DNA from: Plantago ovata
Lineage: Eukaryota; Streptophyta; Magnoliopsida; Lamiales; Plantaginaceae
Direction: 5' to 3'
Assembly (NCBI GenBank): GCA_028274465.1
Contig: CM051456.1
Location: 43,212,870 to 43,276,869 of the forward strand
DNA: 64,000 nt
The position numbers and the translations under genes were made by a program. Under the pieces are notes generated by a model. That model worked only from the letters and a program-made list of their open reading frames with translations, did no database searches and was not told where the DNA came from. Numbering within the stretch: position 1 is the first letter of the stretch; every line of letters begins with the position of its first letter. Of this stretch, positions 11,785 through 23,348 are shown piece after piece.

Positions 11785-13451
11785 AACTCCCCAAACCGAA
11801 CCTTTGCTTGTCTTCAAGAAACTAAGCTAGACTCTAATGCAAAAAACAATGCAAGACACAAAATGGAGTCTCATGCCAAATAAAATGAACTAATCTACTG
11901 AATCTACCAAAAAACATATGAACAAGAATCATATAAATCAAAGCATGAATATAGGTTGAAGAATACCTCGATTGACTTATACACATCCACATAAGCACTT
12001 ATGTCAAGACAAGATAGTCTCTCGTAACATTCTCTACCTGGACCTAGTCAGTGACGACGTAATGAAGCATGCTAAGATACGAATGGTTGTCCCGTGCCTA
12101 TGAAACTGAGGACTTACTGATGTTCCACCATGTTAAGACTTTTCCTCAAAGAGGTCGAACCAGTACTGGCTCTCATCAAACGAAGGAGGGTTCCCTATAA
12201 AAGTTAACACTCCCCTATTCTACCCATCTCTCAAGTAAAGTCTTAAGCTATTCACCACTTCCTGAATGGCAGGACGAGGGAGGTCTAGAACAGATGACAC
12301 TCAAGAACAATAGACAAAAAATAGAAAATTACAACACGATTACGAACATTACAAGAATTGGAAAATGAGACACAACACTTTGCTAAACTGCTATTTGGCT
12401 CTTCTTTTTGGGACCCTTCTTTGCTTTTTTGGGGTCTTTTCTTTTTTTGCTTTCTCTTTTTTTCTTTCCATATTTTCCTTTTTCTTTTTTTTTTCTTTTT
12501 TCCTCGAATTTTTTCTTTCTTTTTTTTTCGATTTTTGTTTTCTAGCCAGCAGTAGCATAACAAAAAGAGAGAAAATGACTCACACGACTTCCCCAAACCT
12601 ATTCGAAAGAATAGGTTGGAGTACAAAATTTACGGAAAAGGAAAAATAAACTCACGATACGGAAATGAAAAACGAAAACATGTCTAATGATGGTGTAACC
12701 CCCTCCCCAAACCTATTCGGAAGAATAGGTTACAAACAAAGGATCACACAACCTCACACTACCTCCTTCCTAGGCATTTAGCAATCTCAAAGCATGGTGA
12801 AGACTTCTTGTCTCTTAGGTACATAATTACTCGGGAAAACAACCATAAGACCCTAACATGCATCATCCTATTATAAAGGCCTTCGTGAACCGCAGTAGAG
12901 AAAACACCACTAAGTGATGTCGAGACTACCAAGCTTAACTAAGTGCAATACATAAATGTGACAAGCCAAGCGAGAAAAACCTCAAACAAATTCATAGAGA
13001 TGAAGCATACGATTAATGGCATAGTTAGTTGATCTACCCAATAAAAAAGTTCAAAAAATTCGGCAATAAACTCCATATAAAACATGCAAGACTATCCTAG
13101 GATGAATGTAGTGAATGCAACCTAAAAAATCTAGGAAAGCTGTAAACGTGCAAATGCAAATGCAGACGGATAAAACATGCGAGGTACTATGCTCAACCTA
13201 CCAATGTCAAGCTCCAAACTAACAATACTAGATCACTTAAATCCCACCCCCCCTCATGAAATTAACGCTAGTCCCTAGCAGTAAGAAAATGAGGAAATAA
13301 GATGTGATACTAGATGTTACCGCATGGTTTGGCATCGGTCGGCTGAGTATGCTGCTCATGAGTTCTTGGGACTGCTCGGGGAGCCTTATATGTGATCATC
13401 GGGGCTTGTGGTAGTGGCGGTAGTTCCATTGATAGACCGGATAGGACCAAC
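11785..13451 (-). other. PPT and conserved 3' noncoding region of B
   Basis: The PPT TTTGGGGAGTT is at 11795-11785. The purine tract lies at 12411-12540, and hairpin/PPT-like modules at 12589-12618 and 12701-12732. The layout and most short blocks match Z, A and F. No gene is seen. Confidence 0.6.
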
Positions 13452-13580
13452 TCAACCATCTGTATCATCATTGTCCCTATTGTCTTCATTGTCACTACTG
13501 TCACCAACATCATCACCAGTAGAGTTGCAGTGTCGAAAAGAATCTTCAAGATTGGCCGCCTCTGTTATGGAATCCTCCAT
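13452..13580 (-). CDS. Small acidic ORF of B (42 aa)
   Basis: It starts MEDSITEAANLE and ends in a run rich in Asp/Glu/Asn (DDVGDSSDNEDNRDNDD). It corresponds to the acidic ORFs of Z and F. A pyrimidine-rich stretch ending CAACAG precedes it. It may be a second exon of the type-ii protein. Function is unknown. Confidence 0.4.
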   Translation of the reverse strand: MEDSITEAANLEDSFRHCNSTGDDVGDSSDNEDNRDNDDTDG

Positions 13581-13627
13581 CCTGTAGCCCTCCAATAGGT
13601 TGTGAACTGTTGAAGGGGAAAGGGCAG

Positions 13628-13640
13628 TGGTATCAGAGCC
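13628..13640 (+). promoter_or_regulatory. Antisense initiator-Met PBS-like motif in B
   Basis: TGGTATCAGAGCC, the usual copia primer-binding sequence, lies on the strand opposite to element B. Decayed versions sit at the same place in Z (925-933) and F (40212-40221). No copia coding sequence is seen downstream. Confidence 0.5.
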
Positions 13641-13773
13641 TCCCTCTCCAGCGTTTTATACCCCGTGGAGGTTACAGCAAGCTGATCGGATATTCAGAGG
13701 TTGTCTGCCATTTTTTCCTATGTCGACCACATTCTCTACAGTTGATGCTACCGATGTCTATATGATGCTCCCT

Positions 13774-14172
13774 TTAGAGGCAGTCAAGGGATGCCCCAAC
13801 GAGGGACTGGGCACCCATGTCATTATGTTTTGGAACCAAGCTAGCGCTTCGGAACCTTCTAGCAACTGCGGACTCAATATTGAATCCGTCGCGGCAAGTC
13901 CGTCCCGGTGCCTTCCAGTTCACACGAACTTTGCAGTCCTTGCGATGGATTGCTGACGTAATAATGGTTTTTGTCCCTTCGGTGGTGCATGAATAGGCAT
14001 AGGAGTCCTTACTCCAGGTGTACTCTAGCTCCTCCTCTTGGATAATCCACGACGTTGTTGCAAAACCCCTTGGCTCGAACGCACATCTAACGAGGTCACT
14101 CTTCTTGACATGGTTGTAATCGATCCCCCTCCAATACTTCATAGTAATCATACGGGAATGCTCCTTTCCCAT
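13774..14172 (-). CDS. Type-ii third ORF of B, intact (132 aa)
   Basis: This is the longest and only undamaged type-ii ORF with a start right after the acceptor-like TTGTTTGCAG. It begins MGKEHSRMITMKYWRG, where Z and F have Lys in place of this Met, and ends LVGASLDCL. It is rich in Arg, Ser and Trp/Tyr motifs (TSWIIQEEELEYTW). I do not recognise the family. B carries an insertion near residue 15 relative to Z and F. It is placed as the Athila env-like ORF would be. The role is unknown. Confidence 0.55.
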   Translation of the reverse strand: MGKEHSRMITMKYWRGIDYNHVKKSDLVRCAFEPRGFATTSWIIQEEELEYTWSKDSYAYSCTTEGTKTIITSAIHRKDCKVRVNWKAPGRTCRDGFNIESAVARRFRSASLVPKHNDMGAQSLVGASLDCL

Positions 14173-15277
14173 GGCATGGCTCCTGCAAACAACAGTTAGT
14201 ACCTCGCATGACACAAAACTGACTCATGCATATGCTAGTGTAAGAACAAAACACACAAGTGATAAAACCAACAATCGAGATCCCCAAACCTTATATGTCT
14301 AGCCTAGCTTCCACAACATGTAACATACCAATGTATCTACTACATGCAATACATCACATTATGCTCTTGCTAGACAACCAATAACCGAGATAACTAGGCT
14401 CAATTCATACCATTGTAGCGAAAAATTCTATCATCATAAATCCTCATACTAAACAATTAAGCATTCTATCATCAAATCCACCAACATTACACCAATAAAC
14501 ACAATCATAAGCATGAAATCAAAGATAAAGACATATTGCATAACAAGATATATCATCTAGTAGCAAAATTCCCAAATCAATAATCCAAGCATAATTGAGC
14601 ATGCAATTGATAGTAAATAACGCTTCTAATCACACAAACAACCTACCCATGCATCAAATAAGCATAATTGAAGCTCAAATTAGAAAACCCCCAAATTCGA
14701 AAATTAGGGTTCATAAGAAGATACCTCAGATCTGAAAATCTAATGCATTAGGACGAAATCTGTTCGGATGAAAAGATAGATCACGTAATAGGCTTCTATT
14801 GAAGCTAAAGAACACTAAATTTGGTGAATAAATGAAGAAGTTATGAGATTTCGCAGGTAAAATCGCGTTTTTCGGTTTTTGGGGAGGAGAAATGATGAAG
14901 ATATGAAGAAATGAGGAAAAAAGGAAGAAATTCGCATTTTTCAACTTACTGGAGCCATGGGGCGAGTCGCCCCCGGTGTGGGGCGGTTCGCCCCTCATGG
15001 GGGGCAATTCGCCCCCCGCTCCCCGATGCGGGGAGACGGTTCCTTTTGTCAGAAAACGCGGTTTTAATCCCCGAAACCAAATTTTCAAAAAACCACTCGA
15101 AAAATATCACTCAAACATAAGCATATACGACACAGAGATGAACAAATTCGCATACAAGAATCAAATAGTTCAAGAATGAATGCATGCAATAAAGCGGTAA
15201 AGAAAACGATAAATACTCCGGGTTGCTTCCCGGATAGCGTCATTGTTTAAAGTCTTTGACTCGACTCCTGTCTGCGC
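14173..15277 (-). other. Spacer between gag-PR and third ORF (B)
   Basis: Sense order: a slightly decayed stem-loop (about 15217-15240), the GC dyad cluster (14955-15035), about 750 AT-rich bases, then the acceptor-like TTGTTTGCAG. It is collinear with A, D and F. No gene is seen. Confidence 0.55.
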
Positions 15278-17437
15278 CTATCTCTTCTTTCTGCGGGTAC
15301 TAGACTTCCCCTTCATTGATCTCCTCTCCATGCCACGAACCTGTAAATAAGAAAGAACATAGGCTGCAAGACCACAGTAGTAAGTAGTGTAAGAAATATC
15401 AGGCGGATCAGGTGGATTAGATATTGCTTGCAACACGTGTTGCTTGCCATCCACTTCGATAGCGCAAGTCCTTTGGTAGATGTCCATTACGGAGCGTAGT
15501 TTAGTCAAGAATTTTCGCCTTAAGAGTATGACATCCCCCGTTCCAGGTGCAGACGCCGGCATAACTACAAAATTGGTGTATACAGAAGCTTCACCAATCT
15601 TGACCAACACATTTTTCACAACGCGTTCGGGTCTCATAAAGGATCCATCCGCCAGTTGCACAATAGCCCTATGCTCAGATAGTTTTCCAAGGCTACTCTT
15701 TTCAAACACATTCAAAGGGAGTATGTTTGAGTAGGATCCCGTGTCTAGTGTGGCACGGACATCTTCAAACTCACCAATCCCTACCTTAACATCGAAACTT
15801 TTAGGGAGTGGCTCGGGATCCTCTTGCTCCTCATCTCTTCCGTCAGAACCAAGGTCCTTCTCTTCTTCCTCAGCCTGTAGAAGTTCTTCCTTCTTGCAAC
15901 ACTCGCACTTAGCAACCTTCTTGATGGTGATTTCGTCAGGTAGATCACCAGCTAATGTAATGGCATTCGACTTCTCAGTGTTGCTAGGCAGCTTGCCTTG
16001 CTCCCTACTTGCTCCTCGGTCGATCAACTCTTGCATCTTTTGATGGGCAATCCTAGTGCTCTCTTCCAACCTATCAAGCCTTGCCCTAGTCTTCTAAGAA
16101 TCTTCTTCATAACGTTTGAGAAAACTTTGGGTATGATCAACCATCTTTTGCAAGTTCTCCATCTGTTGAGCCGTCTTCGACTTCGGTGGATCTTTTGGAG
16201 CGGGATTTTCGCAGTGATCATTACCATAGTTTAGCCTACTACGGTCTTGGTTAGGGCCATAAGTTTGGTTAGCCGGTGCATATCCTTGATTGTTTCGGAA
16301 TCCTCTTCTCCAAAATCCACCTCGAGGATTCCTACCGTCTTGTCCGTAGCTAACTTCTTGAGTACCAAACTCCGTAGCAAAGGCTTCCTCTTCGCCTCCT
16401 CGAGCCTAGTTGCCATCATCATATGCCAGCTCCGATCTACACATATGAGCTCCATGCCCATAGTTCTTGCATATTCGGCATACTTCGTTCGAAACAGTTG
16501 TTCCGGTGGCGCTCTTGAGGACTTGCTTCAATTTGTTGGTAAAGCACTCGAATTGATCCCCATTCCCCCTATACATAGGGGCTTCTTGAGTCGGTGGAGC
16601 TTCAGGTCCACGTCTCCTAACCATTGCTCTTGGGTCCTTGAACTGCGAACCCTTAGCAAGCCTTTCGAAAACTGCCCAGACAGCTTCTGCGGTTTCCTCC
16701 CAAATATTGCCTCGGCATTGGAAATCCACCACTTGTTGGTTCTCGAAGCTTAGTCCATGGTAGAAGTGTTGGACTAGGTCAGAAAGCTCAAAACCATGGT
16801 GAGGGCACTTGTTCGTGAGATCTTGGAACCTCTCAAACGCGGTGTAGATGGTCTCATCATAGTCCTGCTTGAATCCAGTGATTTGCGCCTTTAGCGCGGT
16901 AGTCAAGGTGTGAGGGAAGTATTTTTCCATGAAAGCTGAAAAAACCTTCTCCCAAGTGTCCAGCGAGCCTGGTGGTAGAGAACTCAACCATGACTTGGTT
17001 CTGTCGCCAAGTCCCATAGCAAAAACCTTCATCCTCAACTCATCCGTTGTTATTTCAGCTCCGGGTTGTGGGAGTTCGTTGACGAAATCATCGATATCGT
17101 GCAAGTACCCCATCACATCTTCCCTTGATAAGCCATAGAACCTCGGAAGTTGTTGGAATGCGTGGTTCTTGATTTCCAGATCTCGAGTTGCAGACGAAAG
17201 AACAATCGCCGGTCCCCGCATACGATCCTTAGTGGGTTGAACCCATGCTTTCAGTGGTATAGCTTCTGCCATTCCGTCGATTTCCTTGGAAAGACTGTGT
17301 AGAGATTCAGAGAAATCGGTATCCTCTATTTCCTCTAGTGCACGCCTTTGAAGTAGTCGCCTTCTTTGGTGGTAGACTCTGTCGATCTCAGCAATTGAAT
17401 CAGCAAGCGGTGTTCCTGCAGATCGTGTATGCGGCAT
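15278..17437 (-). pseudogene. gag-protease of B, two stops
   Basis: This is one frame of 719 codons from MPHTRSAGTPLADS. It is interrupted by TAG at 16408-16406 (Trp in other copies) and TAG at 16096-16094 (Glu in other copies). The zinc knuckle CRICKNYGHGAHMC and protease site LDTGSYSNILPLN are intact. The tail ends GKSSTRRKKR. Without the two point changes it would be full length. Like the other copies it lacks pol. Confidence 0.85.
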
Positions 17438-17560
17438 ACACTATCTGTAACAGACTAGGAAAGCAGTATCAGAGAGAGATTAAAAAGGAAAACTAAAACT
17501 AATAGAATTAGGAATCGAAAGCTGAAAATATAAACAAATTAAACAGAAAAAAGGAGTATA

Positions 17561-17579
17561 GTCCCCGACGACGGCGCCA
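17561..17579 (-). promoter_or_regulatory. PBS of B, tRNA-Asp type
   Basis: It matches the tRNA-Asp PBS with two changes (TGGCGCCGTCGTCGGGGAC), three bases from the LTR. Confidence 0.75.
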
Positions 17580-17582
17580 ATT

Positions 17583-18857
17583 TGATGCACGCGGGTTTGT
17601 CGGGTCCCGGATCGATCAAATAAATTTGTTATTTAGCCAAAGGCAATCCACAACTACAACGAAAACCGTAGTGTAGCGGTAGAATGACTCGAGTGTCGTT
17701 CTCTCAGGACTATAACTAGCTTTATCTATTTAACTAGAGAATATAAAAACAGCAGACGTAAAAGCAAGGAGTTTTTCTAACAGATAATGGAGATTGGTGA
17801 TAGTATGATCCTTCAAAGCATAACGGGTCAATAATCATGCGTAAATTCCTCGGTCTTGCATGGATATCTTTGATCAATCCAATGTCCTGTTGCAATTATT
17901 AAGCACTACGAAGATAAAGATACCGACAAGTCAATAACTATTGTCCTATTGTGTTCCGTAATTATTCAACACTACGAAGATATAGATGCGTATAGGTCGA
18001 CGAGGGTCCAATTGTGCATAATAATTAATACAAAATACGAGAATTTAGGCTTAGCCTGATCAACGAAATAAAGCAATAACACGGAGTATAATGCGCGATA
18101 TAGCCATTAGCATGATTATCTTCCCTTCGCCAAGAATTCACATACTACCACCAACGATAAGTTTAGCTACTCATAATAGGAATGCAATCAATAGAAATCA
18201 TAGAAGAAAACATGTTGAAAGATATAATAAAATAAGTAGAATAAACTGTAAGATTCAATGTTACCGAAGGTTGTCAATCTCCGAAGAAGTGCGATCCTAC
18301 AAGCTCCAATCTGCTATGAAAAAGTGTCTCCTAAGCTACGGACCCCCAGAACAGGCTCTGGGAAGTCCCTCCCTAAAACTACAGAGAAAGGTGAGAGAGA
18401 AGGCTTGGAAAAGTATGAATTTCGGAGAAAAACTTAGCAACTATATATAGGCTACGAATAAGTGTGGGGCGATTCGCCCCACATCTAGGGCGGTTCGCCC
18501 CGGAGAAAATCTCACGGAATTCCGCGTTTTCGACGCGTTTTTGGATTTCTTCCCCTGTTCGGACTCGATTTCTGACTTCTAGTGGCCTTCTAACCTCCAT
18601 ATTCGACCCCTAGACTCCAAATCCTATCCGGAAACCTTTAGATACTCCAAATAGGCTTCTGGAACACCAACTCCTTGTCAACTACAATATAATTGCCCGG
18701 AAATCCTCGAATTTCAACCAAAACCTGTAAAATAAAATCTATAGGGAAACGTGACACTATTCTAATAAAATGCACTAAAATATAGCTAAATTAACATAGA
18801 GGATAGCTAAAATAGGTGAAAAAGACTCAAATGAAAGTGTAAAATGCACATTCATCA
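17583..18857 (-). repeat. 5' LTR of B (1275 bp)
   Basis: This is a complete N1 LTR. Its PBS-side terminus (TGATGCACGCGGG...) is close to that of F, fitting their shared type-ii content. Confidence 0.9.
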
Positions 18858-19631
18858 CTACCACCAACGATAAGTTTAGCTACTCATAGTTGTCATGCAA
18901 TCAACAGAAATCATAGAAGAAAACATGTTGAAAGATATATAAAAATAAGTAGAATAAACTGTAAGATACAATGTTACCGAAGGTTGTCAGTCTCCGAAGA
19001 ATCGCGATCTTACAAGCTCCAAACTGCTATGAAAAAGTACCTCCTAAGCTACGAACCCCCAGAACAGGCATTGGGAAGTTCCTACCTAAAACTACAAAGA
19101 AAGGTGAGAGAATAGGTCTGGAAAAGTATGAATTTCGGAGAAAAACTGAGCAACTATATATAGGCTTCGAAATAGTGTGGGGTGAAGGGCCCCACACACC
19201 AGGCGATTCGCCCGGTGTGGGGCGATTCGCCCCACGTCCCGGGCGGTTCGCCCCACGTCCCGGGCGGTTCGCCCGGGAGTAAATTTCGCAGAATTCCGCG
19301 TTTTCGACGTGTTTTTGGATTTCTTCCCCTTTTCGGACTCGGTTTCTGACTTCTAGTGGCCTTCTAACCTCCAGATTCGACCCCTAGACTCCAAATCCTA
19401 TCCGGAAACCTTCAGATACTCCAAATAGGCTTCTGGTACACCAATTCCTTGTCAACTTCAATATAATTGCCCGGAAATCCTCGTTTTTCAACCAAAACCT
19501 GTAAAATTAGATCTAAAGGGAAACGTGACACTATTCTAATAAAATGCACTAAAATATAGCTAAATTAACATAGAGGATAGCTAAAATAGGTGAAAAAGAC
19601 TCAAATGAAAGTGTAAAATACACATTCATCA
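18858..19631 (-). repeat. LTR X, partial N1 LTR (774 bp)
   Basis: This is an N1 LTR in minus orientation lacking its PBS-side portion, cut exactly where B's 5' LTR ends. Its outer end (TTCATCA at 19631) abuts the Tat RNase H sequence. It is best read as the right part of an LTR or solo LTR that the A-B array split. Its own candidate TSD is ATAGT at 19632-19636. Confidence 0.8.
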
Positions 19632-20899
19632 ATAGTCGATGTCGTACTCGCTTAGTTCAATTGCCCACCTTGCTAATCTTCCTGAGTTTTCGGGTTTTCC
19701 AAGGACTTGCTTGAGAGGTTTCTTCGTCAAGACTACAACCTTGTGAGCACCAAAGTAGGGCTTCAACCTCCTTGCCGTATAAACGAGGGCAAAGGATAGC
19801 CTCTCGATATCCATGTACCGCGTTTCAGCTCCGGCGAGTACTTTACTCAAGTAGTAGATGGGCAAGTGGTCGTTACCTTGGATTCGCACCAAGACCGAGC
19901 TGATAGCTTCTCCGGTTGCTGCTAGGTACAAGTAAAGCACCTCTCCTTCTATGGGTTTTGACAATAGTGGGGGAGCGGGTAGATACTCTTTCAGCTTCTC
20001 GAAGGCTTCCTCGCATTCTTTCGTCCACTCGAAGTGGCTGCTCTTCCTTAGCACTTTGAAAAATGGTAGATTTTTCTCGGCAGATCTCGAGATGAATCTA
20101 CTCAATGCGATTGACTTTCCGACCAATTGTTGCACCTCGTTGTTGCATCTAGCGGTGGAATCGACCAGCTGGTCGATCCGTGAGAGAGGGTAGGGATCCT
20201 TCGGGCAGAACTTGTTGAGCCTTGTGAAGTTGTTGCACATTCTCCACTTGACCGGACCCTTCTCCATGAGGACCACATTGCATACCCAATCGGAGTATCT
20301 CACCTCCTTCATGTGGCCGGCCTTAAGAAGTCTTTGGACTTCAGCTTCTATGATGGCATTATCTTCCTCACTGAAGTCTCTTCGCTTTTCTCTGATGTGG
20401 GTGATCGACGGGTCTACGTGTTCAGACGGTGAACGGCGACACGTGGGTCGATCCCCTTGAGGTCCTCGGTACTCCACGCGAAGATGTCGTTGTTATCTAT
20501 CAAACATTGGATGAGTTTCATCCTGACTTCTGTAGTCATCTCGGTACCAATTTTTGTGACCTTGTCGGCACTTCCTTCGACAATTTGGATTTCTTCTAGG
20601 GCTTCTCTTGCTTCAATTTTGTTTTTCTCAAAGAATTTCTTCTTTTTGGAAGAGGGTGGGACTGGTGGAATCACTTGATACTCCTCGAGCTCCTTAGCAA
20701 CTCCTAGTAGAGTATCCTTGTTTTTCTTCATGATTGCTTTTCTTCGCCTAAGTGACGGACTTGGCTTTTTTGACTTTTTCTTCACTCGCCGAACCGTGTA
20801 GAAACGATAAGGCGCATTGTGAACAAGGGGTGTCTCCTCGGATGATTGGCCCGGGTTGGGTTCTCCAATGGCAACCCTAGAAGTGAACTTGGCTGACAT
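19629..20899 (-). pseudogene. Tat pol: RT fragment and RNase H, broken
   Basis: Two overlapping frames (20899-20414 and 20477-19629) are joined by a frameshift. The upstream frame is the protease-RT linker. The second begins RT (DWVCNVVLMEKGPVKWRM, then YPLSRIDQLVDSTA). It then jumps to a segment normally after the palm (VGKSIALSRFISRS). The part with the YxDD catalytic motif is missing, so an internal deletion of roughly 130-150 codons is inferred. RNase H-like sequence follows (LYLYLAATGEAISSVLVR ... ARWAIELSEYDIDY) until LTR X interrupts. It cannot encode active polymerase. Confidence 0.8.
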
Positions 20900-20998
20900 G
20901 GTGTAGCATTCCCATGCTTCTCGTATGTCTCCTACCTCTTGTCCAATTCACAAAGGAGTGGGGAACTTTAACTTGTTGTGGACCGTAGACACTACGGC

Positions 20999-21421
20999 TC
21001 AAAATTGAGAGAGACCGGGTCGGCCTAGGACTGCAAAATAATCGAAGGGCATATTGACGACCACAAAAGGAACATGTTGCGTCACTTGCCGAGGTGCGCT
21101 ACCCATTGATACCGTGAGGTTGATCATTCCGAGTGGCATGATAGGTTGTCCTCCAAACCCTACCAATGCGCTCCTCACTTCCTTGAGCCCTTCTCTTGGA
21201 TTCATTTGCATCCTCTTCAAGGTTCCGGTGAAAATCAAGTTAGCCGAACATCCGGTGTCGACGAGGATCCTTCCTAACTTGTATGATTGAACATCCAAGG
21301 AAACTACAAGTGGGACACAAGGATCATGGATGTTCCCTCCTCCGACATGCCTCAGAGGTATCTCGCTATCATCGAAAGAGATAACATTGGTTCCCGGTCG
21401 TGCGACTTGAGCATACTTCAC
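20999..21421 (-). pseudogene. Tat aspartic protease region
   Basis: The open frame contains the catalytic motif LVDTGCSANLI preceded by SLDVQSYKLGRI and ends LGRPGLSQF before a stop. It overlaps the end of gag by a few bases in another frame. This could be a natural frameshift arrangement or damage. The stop at 20999 precedes the RT linker. Confidence 0.75.
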
Positions 21422-23260
21422 ATCTCGGACTCTAAGATTTTCCGCCGTAATCTCCCTTTGATTACGAGTGTCGCCTCCTGCGGGTCGTCCCGCAATTGTA
21501 AGAGTGTGGATGCTTCCATTACGGGGCGGTTCTCATAATTGTTGTAATTATGAATATCACCATCATGAGGGTTTCCTTGGTAATGGTGCTCGCTCCCACT
21601 TTGAGGTGGTGGAGGCAAGAGTGCCAGAGGTTCCTCCTTCCGGATGTAGCTAACCAACTGGCCATTGCGTATCATCCTCTCAATTTCGTTCTTGAGTTCG
21701 ACACACTCATCGGAGGTATGCCCTTTCCCCTTGTGGAACTTGCAAAATTTTTCCGAACTCTTGTTCCTTTGGTTTTCTCTAATCGGTGGTGGCCAGGAGA
21801 CGTCTAGCTTCCTCGAGACTATATAGTTCAAGATGTCGGATCTTGGCCTATTTAAGTCTGTGTAGTTTCTATATCGTCTTGGAGGTGACCTCCTAGGAGG
21901 AGACCTCTTGTCTCTGAAATCATTCCTAGAGTGACCCTCTTTGATCAACCTATGCTTTTGATCTTTCCTTTGCTTTCCGGAATTTTGCGGGCGAGGAGGA
22001 TACTCCTTCTCCTTTTCTTTTTCCTTCCCTTTTTCCTTGGGAGAATTGGTTCTCACCGTGACGGTTTTTCGGAATTCCTCAGCCTCGAGGAAATCCTTGC
22101 AAACCTTGGCAAGTTGTGCTTCATTCTCCACACACGATGCTGAGAGTACGTCTTGGAACTTGATGTTGGTAGTGTTACCATACAAATATTCTTTCCTCTC
22201 GTTGATCGAGTGATCTTCAACTTGGAGGGCTGCTTCATGAAAGCGATTGATGAAGTCCCTCAAGTACTCATTGTTTTTCTGAACAATTTCGGCCAAGTAC
22301 CTCAATCTTCTCTTGGCATTTATAACCTTCTCGAAACGCTTAGAGAACTCCTTGCATAGATCTCTATATGACTTGATGGATCGATGAGGGAGGCGCGACC
22401 ACCACTTCATGGCTTCTCCGGATAAGTTAGCCGGGAAGAGGAGTGCTTTGATCCTTGAATCATGACCGTAAGCATCCATCTTAGTGCCAAATCTTACCAA
22501 GTAGTCCTTCGGACAACTTGTTCCATCATAACTTTCGAAGGTGGGGAACTCTCTTTCGATTTTGGCTTGGTGGCTCCTAATCTCGTCGCACAAAGGGCTC
22601 GGATCTTGGTCTTGCTCTTTCTCTTGGACAGTTCCTCGTAGAGTCTCTATCTGAGCATCAAGTGCGGATTTCCTCGCATTGAGTTCCTCCAGAGTGAGCC
22701 TCCTCCCCGTGATCGGGTCGATCAAGGGGGTTACCTCAGCTACTGTTCTCAATGCTTGATTCTTTGCCACCGCTTCTTGTTGGTTTTGAGGAGTTACTTG
22801 GTTGGGCGTAACTTGATTGGGGAGAGCGGGTGGTGTAGCGACCACCTGAGCTCTATTTTATTGTTGAGCTACATTTTGTAACGATGCCCGTATCCTTCTA
22901 TCGATCAAGTCTCTCAAGTCATCCGGGGCACCTTGAGGTCCTAACCTCGATTGAACTCTTGATGGTCCAAGTCGAGATTGAATTGGCCTTGTGTTGGCTC
23001 TTGAATGTGCTTCATCTTGTGCAACTGGTGCTCTTCCTCGGGATTGACGAGGAGCGACCAGGGTGTCACGAGGTTGCTCTTTCACTGGCGCTTGTTGTGC
23101 CCCTGCATGTAATCTTGGTTCCTTGCAACATTGTTATTTCTCGGTGCCGTCGGAGCAGCAGCCGTTCCTCCTCCTCGACCGTTGCTAGGGGACGGCCCCT
23201 AGCTCGAGGAGGATTCCTGGGTGGTGCATTAGCAAGACGATCGCTTCTTCTGGGAGGCAT
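21418..23260 (-). pseudogene. Tat gag, broken
   Basis: The main frame 23085-21418 has one TAA at 22860-22858. A short 5' segment (23260-23066, MPPRRSDRLANAPPRNPP) is in another frame, so a frameshift lies near 23080. The Gag domain runs from about FPTFESYDGTSCPKDYL to FHEAALQVEDHSINERKEY. A Lys/Glu and Arg-rich linker follows, then the Tat-type zinc knuckle CKFHKGKGHTSDEC and VELKNEIERMI. It encoded the capsid protein. Confidence 0.8.
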
Positions 23261-23327
23261 ATTCGTGAAGGGTCACAAGGAGGGTAGTGGCTCGCCCAGT
23301 AGGGCTAGGAATGACCTTTTGTGTCGC

Positions 23328-23345
23328 TTCCCACAGACGGCGCCA
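23328..23345 (-). promoter_or_regulatory. PBS of the Tat-like element
   Basis: Minus-strand TGGCGCCGTCTGTGGGAA lies three bases from the LTR end, a sequence common after Tat-clade LTRs. I have not assigned the primer tRNA. Confidence 0.7.
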
Positions 23346-23348
23346 AAT

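Larger units (their letters stand above)
10503..18857 (-). mobile_element. N1 element B (type ii)
   Basis: Read on the minus strand: 5' LTR 18857-17583, PBS, gag-PR with two stops, stem-loop, dyads, type-ii third ORF, acidic ORF, noncoding region, PPT, shared LTR 11784-10503. It differs from A in its third ORF. The A-B array is therefore not a simple duplication of one element. It inserted into LTR X, whose remaining part starts at 18858; the first five bases, CTACC, are the candidate TSD. Confidence 0.85.

Noticed and set aside
13627-13956. 109-codon plus-strand frame opposite the type-ii ORF of B
   Set aside because: It is antisense to the conserved ORF and broken into shorter pieces in Z and F (605-820, 39893-40126).
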